The position numbers were made by a program, and so were the translations under genes. From NCBI GenBank assembly GCA_023413015.1, contig JAEZQR010000044.1, positions 1 through 8,630 of the forward strand: a DNA stretch of 8,630 bases, read 5' to 3'. The notes under the pieces are model-generated. The model was not told the origin of the DNA. It made no database searches and worked only from the letters and a program-made list of their open reading frames with translations. Position 1 is the stretch's first letter; the number at the start of each line of letters is the position of its first letter. Origin of the DNA: Pseudomonadota bacterium. Lineage in GTDB: Bacteria; Pseudomonadota; Alphaproteobacteria; Sphingomonadales; Sphingomonadaceae. Below are positions 1-5,743 of this stretch, piece by piece.

Positions 1-1019
1 CGAGTATCGAATTCCTGGCCGGCTGGACGGCGCTGAAGCAGCTCGGTCGTCCTGCGCAGGCCGCAAATCACTTCCAGAATTACCGCAACGCCGCGCAGGC
101 CCCACTGACGCAGGCGCGCGGCGATTACTGGGCTGGACGCGCGGCCGAGGCGGCCGGCGACCGCGGGCAGGCGCAGCGCTTCTACGAAAGCGCCGGCCGC
201 CACCCTGACTTCTTCTTCGGCCAGCTGGCCCTGGAGCGGATCGGCCGCCCCATCGCCCTGCCCCAGCCCCCGCAGGTCGCGAACAGCGAGATCGTGCGCG
301 TCGCCAAGCTCCTCGGCGAAATGGGCGATCGCACGCGGCAGTCGATCTTCCTGCGCAAGCTCGTCGACGACGCCGGCACGCTCGAGCAGCAGGCCCTCAT
401 CGCCGAGCTGGCCCCGGCGCTCCGCCGACCGGACATCGGCGTGCTGGTCGGGCGCGAGGCGCGCAACGAGGGCCAACTCGCCCTGATCGACGCCGCCTAC
501 CCCAAGCTGCCGCTCGGCCCGGAACTGGCCAGCGACTGGACGATGATCCACGCGATCACGCGGCAGGAGAGCCGCTTCGATCGTGCGGCGGTGAGCCCGG
601 CCAACGCGCGGGGCCTGATGCAGCTGATGCCGGCCACGGCACGCGAGACGGCGGCCAAGGCCGGCGTGAGCTACGACTTCAATCGGCTCACCGACGACGA
701 GCTCTACAACGTCATGCTGGGTTCGACCTATTTCCGCGGGCTCCTGAACCGCTGGGATGGCAGCTACGTGCTGGCGGTCGCCTCGTACAACGCCGGTCCC
801 GGCAACGTGAACAAATGGATCCGGAACAACGGCGACCCGCGCGATCCATCGGTCGATGTCGTCGACTGGATCGAGGCGATTCCGTTCACCGAGACCCGCA
901 CCTATGTGTGGCGCGTGCTCGAAAACGCCGTCGTCTACGACATGGTGCACCCAAGCACGGCGCGCATGCCCGCGACCAACCGCCTTTCGGCCTATCTCGG
1001 AAAGCGGCGCCCGGGGTGA
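1..1019 (+). CDS. Soluble lytic murein transglycosylase (Slt70-like), C-terminal part
   Basis: This is the 3' part of a periplasmic lytic transglycosylase, an enzyme that cleaves the MurNAc-GlcNAc bond of peptidoglycan and leaves 1,6-anhydroMurNAc ends. The reading frame is open from base 3, so the true start lies left of the window; about 338 codons are visible. The first ~170 residues are Ala-rich helical repeats of the superhelical type (for example GDYWAGRAAEAAGD, FFFGQLALERIG). A full SLT catalytic domain follows: ITRQESRFD with the catalytic Glu at 567-569, then the GLMQLMPATA motif and AVASYNAGPGNVNKW. It ends with a conserved TRTYVWRVLENAVVY segment and a basic tail, KRRPG. A GTG at 294 is internal and not a credible start, because the superhelical repeats continue upstream in the same frame. 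The stop overlaps the greB start by four bases, so the two are probably cotranscribed. The family call is secure; the exact Slt subtype is not. Confidence 0.93.
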   Translation, partial: SIEFLAGWTALKQLGRPAQAANHFQNYRNAAQAPLTQARGDYWAGRAAEAAGDRGQAQRFYESAGRHPDFFFGQLALERIGRPIALPQPPQVANSEIVRVAKLLGEMGDRTRQSIFLRKLVDDAGTLEQQALIAELAPALRRPDIGVLVGREARNEGQLALIDAAYPKLPLGPELASDWTMIHAITRQESRFDRAAVSPANARGLMQLMPATARETAAKAGVSYDFNRLTDDELYNVMLGSTYFRGLLNRWDGSYVLAVASYNAGPGNVNKWIRNNGDPRDPSVDVVDWIEAIPFTETRTYVWRVLENAVVYDMVHPSTARMPATNRLSAYLGKRRPG

Positions 1020-1504
1020 GCGACACACCGAACTACATCACGCCTGCCGGCTTCGCGAAGCTGCGGGAGGAGCACCGCCGGCTGTTCGAGGTCGAGCGGC
1101 CAGCCGTCGTCGAGACGATCTCCTGGGCGGCCGGCAACGGCGACCGTTCGGAAAACGGCGACTATATCTATGGCCGCAAAAGGCTGCGCGAGATCGACAA
1201 GGCCCTGAACCGACTGTCGGCCCGAATGAAGGGCGCGCAAGTCGTCGACCCCATCGCGCAGCCGGACAAGAGCCGCGTCTTCTTCGGTGCGACGGTTACC
1301 TATGTCGATGAGGAGGACCGCGAGCGCACGGTCACCATCGTCGGGCAGGACGAAGCCGACACTACGAAGGGCTGGATCAGTTGGAAGTCGCCGATCGCGC
1401 GGGCCCTTCGCGGGGCTCGGGCCGGCGACGCTCGCATGGTCCAGTTGCCAGCCGGCGCGCAGGAAATCGAGATCCTGGCGATCAGCTATCCGACCGCTTC
1501 GTAG
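1016..1504 (+). CDS. greB: Transcription elongation factor GreB
   Basis: GreB binds the secondary channel of RNA polymerase and stimulates cleavage of backtracked transcripts. The 162-residue length fits the GreA/GreB family. Residues 7-28 (YITPAGF...) open the N-terminal coiled coil. The tip carries NGDRSENGDYIYGRKRLRE (about 41-59), which has the acidic tip residues D43 and E46 and the DYIYG-KRLREID signature that separates GreB from GreA. The C-terminal FKBP-like domain has VTYVDEEDRERTVTIVG and the usual ISWKSPIARAL. The start is GTG, chosen because GTGA overlaps the TGA of the transglycosylase gene and the protein then begins a few residues before the conserved YITP. Only a distant GGAA precedes it, so translational coupling is likely. 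The 3' end runs 19 bases into the convergent EF-hand gene. Pairing with a cell-wall enzyme is probably operon economy rather than shared function. Confidence 0.94.
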   Translation: MSDTPNYITPAGFAKLREEHRRLFEVERPAVVETISWAAGNGDRSENGDYIYGRKRLREIDKALNRLSARMKGAQVVDPIAQPDKSRVFFGATVTYVDEEDRERTVTIVGQDEADTTKGWISWKSPIARALRGARAGDARMVQLPAGAQEIEILAISYPTAS

Positions 1505-1941
1505 GCGCGGCGCAGCTCGTCGCGCGCCTGTACCCAGCCCAGCACGAATTCTTCACTGGTGATGCGGCCGCTGCCATTCGTGTCGGCCATCGCATAGAAG
1601 GTCCGGCGGGCGGCCGCGGCCTCGCCTTCGGACAGCCAAGTATCGCGATTGGCGTCGAAGCGGCTCAGCACCCACTGGCGAAGCACCGGATCCCCGCGCA
1701 TCCAGCCATCGAGCATGGCCCAGCCCACTCCCCGACGTTCGTGGCTGACGAAGGGATCGACGACAGCCGGATCGTAACCGGCGTCGGCTTCCTCTCGGCC
1801 CCTATCCGGCCGCCATTCCGATTGTGGGGCCGACGGGGTCCAGTGGCGCATGACCTGCACCAGATCGTCATTCCAGTTCGTCGCGACAGCCGGCGCCGTG
1901 ATCCCGCTGGCAAGCAGCAGCACCGTCAAAAGCTTGCGCAA
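1486..1941 (-). CDS. Small secreted EF-hand protein
   Basis: This 151-residue protein of unknown role is predicted to be exported and to bind calcium. Residues 1-20 form a signal peptide (MRKLLTVLLLASG, ending AVA before T21). Two EF-hand loops lie at residues 96-107 (DANRDTWLSEGE) and 120-131 (DTNGSGRITSEE). Both keep the acidic or polar ligands at positions 1, 3, 5 and the Glu at 12; the first lacks the usual Gly at position 6. A Trp-rich stretch (GWAMLDGWM, about 73-81) precedes them. The segment from about residue 84 is clearly related to the upstream neighbour (shared pattern R-WVL--F, then FY--AD-N). The start is TTG, supported by GGAGG six bases upstream (1948-1952) and by alignment with the neighbour's ATG. 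The 3' end overlaps greB by 19 bases on the opposite strand. It is probably read together with the preceding EF-hand gene, 82 bases away. Confidence 0.82.
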   Translation of the reverse strand: MRKLLTVLLLASGITAPAVATNWNDDLVQVMRHWTPSAPQSEWRPDRGREEADAGYDPAVVDPFVSHERRGVGWAMLDGWMRGDPVLRQWVLSRFDANRDTWLSEGEAAAARRTFYAMADTNGSGRITSEEFVLGWVQARDELRRAYEAVG

Positions 1942-2023
1942 CGTCGACCTCCGTCCTTCCCCGAAGGCCCGCCGTCCGCATCAACGCACCAGCAGGCGAA
2001 AGGCCCCGGGGAGGGCTGAAGAT
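1942..2023 (-). other. 82-base gap between the two EF-hand genes
   Basis: This short noncoding spacer carries the ribosome-binding site of the downstream EF-hand gene and a small palindrome at 1955-1967 (arms CCTTC and GAAGG around three bases) that ends only two bases from the GGAGG. A CCTCC near the stop of the upstream gene (about 2010-2014) could in principle pair with that GGAGG. There is no U-tract and therefore no convincing intrinsic terminator, and no clear promoter, so readthrough from the upstream gene is the simplest view. Confidence 0.4.
1948..1952 (-). promoter_or_regulatory. Ribosome-binding site that decides a TTG start
   Basis: On the minus strand this reads GGAGG, followed by six bases (TCGACG) and then TTG at 1941-1939. 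No in-frame ATG sits nearby: the ATG at 1981-1979 is in another frame. The spacing is ideal, and the signal peptide begins exactly at this TTG, so it is the best start. Confidence 0.7.
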
Positions 2024-2632
2024 TTACCAGCGATAGCCGTAGCCGTTGTTGTTGCGCAGCACCCGCAGTGCCCAGTCATATTCGCCGCGGCTGATGTAGC
2101 CGTCGCGGTTGCGGTCGGCGAGCTCGTAGAAGGCGACCTGTGCGCGGCGCCATTCCTTGTCGCTGATCCGGCCGTTCCGGTTACGGTCGGCGAAGTTCCT
2201 CAGCACCCAGTCGCGGGTGAACTGGTCGTTGTAGCCGAAGCCATAGGGCGTCCAGGGGCGGTTCCAGGGGGTCCCGCCATAGCGATACCCATAACCGCCC
2301 CAGTCGTCGCGGCGGTCGTAGCCGTAGCGCCGGTCGTAATCGCGCTGCACCTGCACGCGCCGCCGCTGCTCTTCCGCCCAGCGGCGGCGCTGTTCTTCCT
2401 CCCAGCGACGGCGTTCATTGTCGCGGCGATCGTCCCGTCGGTCATCCCGGCGGTCGGCGCGCTCCTCGCGACGCTCCCGGTTCCTGTCGCGGCGATCGTC
2501 GCGATCGCCATCGGTCACGCGGTCGCGGAGCCGTTCGCCGAGCCGCTTGGCGAGCGGCTCGTCGGCGAACGCCGGCGCGGCCATGCTCGCCATCGTCGTA
2601 CCCAGCAGCAGCGCCGTCAAAAGCTTGTGCAT
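2024..2632 (-). CDS. Secreted EF-hand protein with Arg-rich charged spacer
   Basis: This 202-residue predicted exported calcium-binding protein has no known function. Residues 1-23 are a signal peptide (MHKLLTALLLG..., ending AFA before D24). Residues 30-110 are an extremely charged, low-complexity segment built of Arg, Asp and Glu, including three DRRD units (60-71) and two copies of RRRW(E/A)EEQ (74-89). It is probably helical or disordered. A Gly/Tyr/Trp-rich linker (about 103-134) follows. Two canonical EF-hand loops close the protein at 149-160 (DRNRNGRISDKE) and 173-184 (DRNRDGYISRGE), with an aromatic GYGYRW tail. The ATG has a good GGAGGAAG site that lies partly in an inverted repeat. 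The gene follows aspS on the same strand after 83 bases and precedes a smaller EF-hand paralogue. The long open frame on the opposite strand over this gene is a composition artefact of the Arg codons. Confidence 0.87.
   Translation of the reverse strand: MHKLLTALLLGTTMASMAAPAFADEPLAKRLGERLRDRVTDGDRDDRRDRNRERREERADRRDDRRDDRRDNERRRWEEEQRRRWAEEQRRRVQVQRDYDRRYGYDRRDDWGGYGYRYGGTPWNRPWTPYGFGYNDQFTRDWVLRNFADRNRNGRISDKEWRRAQVAFYELADRNRDGYISRGEYDWALRVLRNNNGYGYRW
2366..2413 (-). repeat. Two 24-base tandem units in the EF-hand gene
   Basis: Copies at 2366-2389 and 2390-2413 match at 21 of 24 positions and encode RRRWAEEQ and RRRWEEEQ (residues 82-89 and 74-81). One of the three differences turns GAG into GCG. 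The unit looks like a recent internal duplication in the charged spacer. Confidence 0.8.
2420..2455 (-). repeat. Three 12-base units encoding DRRD
   Basis: Three consecutive 12-base units encode DRRD DRRD DRRD (residues 60-71) of the Arg-rich EF-hand protein. The copies differ at synonymous positions, so the amino-acid pattern looks conserved more than the DNA. Replication slippage could change the unit number. Confidence 0.75.
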
Positions 2633-2634
2633 GT

Positions 2635-2664
2635 CATCTTCCTCCGAACTCTGCCCGGAAGATG
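2635..2664 (-). promoter_or_regulatory. Inverted repeat over the EF-hand ribosome-binding site
   Basis: In the transcript the order is CATCTTCC (2664-2657), 14 unpaired bases, GGAAGATG (2642-2635), two bases, then the AUG at 2632. The arms are perfectly complementary over 8 bp. The Shine-Dalgarno GGAGGAAG spans 2645-2638, so the 3' arm covers most of it. If the hairpin forms it would limit ribosome access. Whether it is a regulatory element or chance is not decided by the sequence. I see no other promoter or terminator in the 2633-2715 gap; a 6-bp pair (2679-2684 with 2706-2711) lacks a U-tract. Confidence 0.45.
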
Positions 2665-2715
2665 AAGCTGCTGAGTTGAACCGCCCCTGAAGCGCGATGA
2701 AAGCCGCGGTTAAGC

Positions 2716-4497
2716 TTACGCTTGGTTCTTCGCCGTATCCACGACGCGGATATGGAGCTCGCGCAGCTGCTTCGTCGTCGCGGGCGCTGGCGCATTCATC
2801 ATCAGGTCTTCCGCTTTCTGGTTCATCGGGAAGACGATGACTTCGCGGATGTTCGGCTCGTCGGCGAGCAGCATGACGATGCGGTCCACACCCGGCGCCG
2901 AACCGCCATGCGGCGGCGCGCCGAACTTGAAGGCGTTGATCATGCCGGAGAAGTTCTGATCGACCTGCTCCTGGCTGTACCCGGCAATCTCGAAGGCCTT
3001 GTACATGATCTCGGGCCTGTGGTTCCGGATCGCACCCGACGACAGCTCCACGCCGTTGCAGACGATGTCGTACTGGTAGGCGAGGATGTCGAGCGGGTCT
3101 TTCGTCTCGAGCGCTTCGAGTTCGCCCTGCGGCATCGAGAACGGGTTGTGGCTGAACTCGATCTGCCCGGTGTCCTCGTTGCGCTCGAACATCGGGAAGT
3201 CGACGATCCAGCAGAACTTGAAGGCGTTCTGCTCGATCAGGCCCAGCTCCTCGCCGACGCGGGTGCGCGCGAAGCCGGCGAGCTTGGCGGCCTCGGCTTC
3301 CTTGCCGGCCGCGAAGAACACACCGTCGTCGGGGCCGAGGCCCATCGCCTCGACCAGCGCCTGAAGCCGCTCGGGCTCGAGATTCTTGGCGATCGGGCCG
3401 CCGGGCTCGCCGCCCTTGAAGTTGACGTAGCCGAGGCCGGCATAGCCTTCGCCGCGCGCCCAGTCGTTCATGCCGTCGAAGAAGCTGCGTGCCCGTGTGC
3501 CAGCGCCCGGTGCCGGGATGGCGCGCACCACGGCACCACCCTCGATCATGCGGGCGAAGATGCCGAAGCCGCCGCCGCGGAAATGCTCGGTGACGTCGGC
3601 GATCTCGATCGGGTTGCGCAGGTCCGGCTTGTCGTTGCCGTACTTCAGCATCGACTCGCGGTAAGGGATGCGCGGGAACGGCGGCTTGGTGACGTCGCGA
3701 TCGGAGAATTCGTCGAACACGCCGGCGAGCACCGGCTCGATCGCCGCGAACACGTCGTCCTGCGTGACGAAGCTCATCTCGAAATCGAGCTGATAGAATT
3801 CGCCAGGCGAGCGGTCGGCGCGGGCGTCCTCGTCACGGAAGCAGGGCGCGATCTGGAAGTAGCGGTCGAATCCCGCCACCATCAGCAGCTGCTTGAACAT
3901 CTGCGGCGCCTGCGGGAGCGCGTAGAACTTGCCCGGATGCACGCGGCTGGGAACCAGATAGTCGCGCGCGCCCTCGGGCGACGAGGCCGTGAGGATCGGC
4001 GTCTGGAACTCGGTGAAGCCCTGCTCGATCATGCGGCGGCGGAGCGACGCGATCACGTTCGACCGAAGCATGATGTTCTTGTGCAGCCGCTCGCGACGCA
4101 GGTCGAGGAAGCGGTAGCGGAGGCGGATATCCTCCGGATAGTCGGCTTCGGCCGCAACCGGGAGCGGCAGTTCGGCAGCCGAAGACTGCACCACGACCTC
4201 GCGCGCCTGCACCTCGATCTCGCCGGTCGGCAGGTTCGGGTTCACCGTCGAAGGAGAACGCGCGACCACCTGTCCGGTGACGGTAATGACGCTTTCGACC
4301 CGCACGCCCTCGATCGCCTTGAACGCCGGCGAATCCACGTCGGTGACGATCTGGGTGATGCCATAATGGTCGCGCAGATCGACGAACAGCAGGTTGCCGT
4401 GGTCGCGCTTGCGGTGGACCCAGCCCGAGATGCGGGCGGTCTGGCCGACGTCGGAGGCGCGAAGCTGCGCGCAGGTATGTGTGCGGTAGGCGTGCAT
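2716..4497 (-). CDS. aspS: Aspartate--tRNA(Asp/Asn) ligase
   Basis: This class IIb aminoacyl-tRNA synthetase attaches Asp to tRNA in the cytoplasm. The 593-residue length is normal for bacterial AspRS. The N-terminal OB-fold anticodon-binding domain (about 1-105) has GWVHRKRDHG and LLFVDLRDHYG. The catalytic core carries GARDYLVPSR, FYALPQAPQMFKQLLM, motif 2 CFRDEDARAD (near residue 220) and motif 3 GVDRIVMLL (536-544). The insertion (GAD) domain lies between. ADRSPGEFYQLD is the alphaproteobacterial form. H33 in RKRDHG aligns with H31 of the Pseudomonas aeruginosa non-discriminating enzyme, so it may also charge tRNA-Asn for GatCAB amidation; this is inference. The ATG at 4497 begins the conserved MHAYRTHTC and is preceded by a weak GGGA. 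A longer frame from a TTG at 4557 would start inside the promoter and is rejected. The gene diverges from rnd. Confidence 0.97.
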   Translation of the reverse strand: MHAYRTHTCAQLRASDVGQTARISGWVHRKRDHGNLLFVDLRDHYGITQIVTDVDSPAFKAIEGVRVESVITVTGQVVARSPSTVNPNLPTGEIEVQAREVVVQSSAAELPLPVAAEADYPEDIRLRYRFLDLRRERLHKNIMLRSNVIASLRRRMIEQGFTEFQTPILTASSPEGARDYLVPSRVHPGKFYALPQAPQMFKQLLMVAGFDRYFQIAPCFRDEDARADRSPGEFYQLDFEMSFVTQDDVFAAIEPVLAGVFDEFSDRDVTKPPFPRIPYRESMLKYGNDKPDLRNPIEIADVTEHFRGGGFGIFARMIEGGAVVRAIPAPGAGTRARSFFDGMNDWARGEGYAGLGYVNFKGGEPGGPIAKNLEPERLQALVEAMGLGPDDGVFFAAGKEAEAAKLAGFARTRVGEELGLIEQNAFKFCWIVDFPMFERNEDTGQIEFSHNPFSMPQGELEALETKDPLDILAYQYDIVCNGVELSSGAIRNHRPEIMYKAFEIAGYSQEQVDQNFSGMINAFKFGAPPHGGSAPGVDRIVMLLADEPNIREVIVFPMNQKAEDLMMNAPAPATTKQLRELHIRVVDTAKNQA

Positions 4498-4528
4498 GAT
4501 ATTCCCGGGGATCGCGTTTCGGTCGCGG

Positions 4529-4557
4529 GTAACACAGGTTCGCACCACGTTTGTCAA
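4529..4557 (-). promoter_or_regulatory. Sigma-70-type promoter of aspS
   Basis: On the minus strand a perfect TTGACA (4557-4552) is followed after 17 bases by TGTTAC (4534-4529), a 3-of-6 match to TATAAT. Transcription would start near 4522, leaving a 5' leader of about 25 bases before the aspS ATG at 4497. Consensus -35 and exact 17-base spacing at the right distance make this the best promoter in the window, although alphaproteobacterial -10 elements are loose. Confidence 0.6.
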
Positions 4558-4579
4558 GGCGGAGCGGCGCGTCTATGAG
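4551..4579 (+). promoter_or_regulatory. Possible rnd promoter sharing the aspS -35 element
   Basis: On the plus strand TTGTCA (4551-4556) and TATGAG (4574-4579) are 17 bases apart. The heptamer TTGTCAA reads as a -35 on both strands. A start 7 bases past the -10 would fall on 4586, the A of the rnd ATG, which would give a leaderless mRNA. A GAGG at 4577-4580, five bases from the ATG, suits a longer transcript instead. Upstream promoters within aspS cannot be excluded. Confidence 0.35.
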
Positions 4580-4585
4580 GCCGCC

Positions 4586-5743
4586 ATGAAGGTCCACCCG
4601 CTGATCACCGACACCCAGACGCTCGTCCAACTCTGCGAACGACTGCGCGAGGCTCCCTTCGTCGCAGTCGACACCGAGTTCATGCGCGAGAACACCTACT
4701 ATCCTGATCTCTGCCTCATCCAGATCGCCTCGCCGCAAGAGGCGGCCGCGGTCGACCCCAAGGCCGACATCGACCTGAAGCCGCTGCTCGATCTGCTCGT
4801 CGAGGACGAGGTTCTGAAGGTCTTCCACGCGGGTGGCCAGGATCTGGAGATCATATACAACCTGACCGGCAAGACCCCTTCCCCCATCTTCGACACGCAG
4901 ATCGCCGCGATGGCGCTCGGGCTCGGCGAGCAGGTCAGCTACGGCAACCTCGTCGCCGCCTACACCCCGGCCCGCCTCGACAAGGGCGCCCGGTTCACCG
5001 ATTGGGCGCGCCGTCCGCTCGACCAGCGGCAGCTCGACTATGCGATCTGCGACGTCACCTATCTCGCCGAACTGTTCCCGCGCATGCTCGAACGACTGAA
5101 GAAGACCGGGCGCGGCGCCTGGCTCGACGAGGAGATGGCGCGGCTCAGCGATCCGGCCAACTACGCCAACGATCCCGACCGGGCGTGGACCCGGCTGCGC
5201 CTGCCGAATCGCAAGCCCGAGGTGCTGGGACGCCTGAAGGCGCTGGCGGCCTGGCGCGAGCGCGAGGCGCAGGACAAGGACGTGCCGCGCGGACGCATCG
5301 TCAAGGACGAGACGCTGGCGGACATGGCGGCGCACCCGCCGCGCAGCCAGGGCGATCTCGCGCGCGTGCGCGGTCTTTCTGCCTCCTGGGGAAGCAACAA
5401 CATCGGTGAGCGGCTGATGGAGGCGCTCGCCAACGCCAAGCCGCTCTCGTCCGAGGAGATGCCGCCCAGGGAGCCGAGCCGTCCCGGCCTCACCGCCGAC
5501 AGCAGCCTCATCGCCGACCTTCTCAAGCTGCTGCTCAAGATCCGGGCGAAGGAAGCCGACGTTGCGCCGAAGCTGATCGCGCGTTCGGACGACCTCGAAG
5601 CTCTCGCCGCGGGCGTGCGCGACGGCTTGCCGATCCTTGACGGCTGGCGCTTCGACATCTTCGGCCGCGACGCGCTCGCGCTGATCGAAGGCCGCCTCGG
5701 CTTCACCGTGAAGGACGGCAAGCTCGCGATGACGAGCGCTTAG
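4586..5743 (+). CDS. rnd: Ribonuclease D
   Basis: RNase D is a 3'-5' exoribonuclease that trims tRNA precursors and other small structured RNAs. The 385-residue protein has all DEDDy motifs: D29 and E31 in FVAVDTEFMREN (exo I), D86 in FHAGGQDLEII (exo II), and Y152 with D156 in LDYAICDVTYL (exo III). The family signature FTDWARRPL sits at about 137-145. An HRDC domain follows (about 205-290, NRKPEVLGRLKALAAWRERE through LARVRGLS). The C-terminal region resembles a second HRDC-like segment (LLKLLLKIRAKEADVAPKLIARSDDLEALAAG). The start is the ATG preceded by GAGG with five bases spacing; an upstream in-frame ATG at 4496 would overlap aspS and add 30 unconserved residues. The gene diverges from aspS, and its stop codon interlocks with that of ppx. 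Confidence 0.96.
   Translation: MKVHPLITDTQTLVQLCERLREAPFVAVDTEFMRENTYYPDLCLIQIASPQEAAAVDPKADIDLKPLLDLLVEDEVLKVFHAGGQDLEIIYNLTGKTPSPIFDTQIAAMALGLGEQVSYGNLVAAYTPARLDKGARFTDWARRPLDQRQLDYAICDVTYLAELFPRMLERLKKTGRGAWLDEEMARLSDPANYANDPDRAWTRLRLPNRKPEVLGRLKALAAWREREAQDKDVPRGRIVKDETLADMAAHPPRSQGDLARVRGLSASWGSNNIGERLMEALANAKPLSSEEMPPREPSRPGLTADSSLIADLLKLLLKIRAKEADVAPKLIARSDDLEALAAGVRDGLPILDGWRFDIFGRDALALIEGRLGFTVKDGKLAMTSA

Noticed and set aside
294..296. GTG as the start of the transglycosylase
   Set aside because: The frame is open back to the left edge with typical superhelical-domain sequence, so the gene starts outside the window.
1850..2665. A 271-codon plus-strand open frame rich in Ala and Val that looks like membrane segments
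   Set aside because: It is antisense to the Arg-rich EF-hand gene; Arg codons read backwards give Ala/Val/Pro runs. The minus-strand frame has a signal peptide, ribosome-binding site and EF-hand motifs.
2679..2711. Possible terminator after aspS
   Set aside because: The pairing is only 6 bp with a loop of about 21 bases and no U-tract follows, so an intrinsic terminator is not supported.
4498..4557. A 20-residue N-terminal extension of aspS from a TTG at 4557
   Set aside because: That TTG is part of the TTGACA -35 hexamer and the extension precedes the conserved MHAYRTHTC start.
2722..4578. A 618-codon open frame antisense to the whole of aspS
   Set aside because: It mirrors aspS codons, is full of Arg, Asp, Glu, His and Val in the way high-GC antisense frames are, and shows no recognisable domain. 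aspS itself is certain.
3833..5335. A 500-codon minus-strand open frame across aspS and rnd
   Set aside because: It overlaps two well-identified genes in the wrong frame or strand and its sequence is low-complexity Arg/Ala/Gly-rich. It is a composition artefact.
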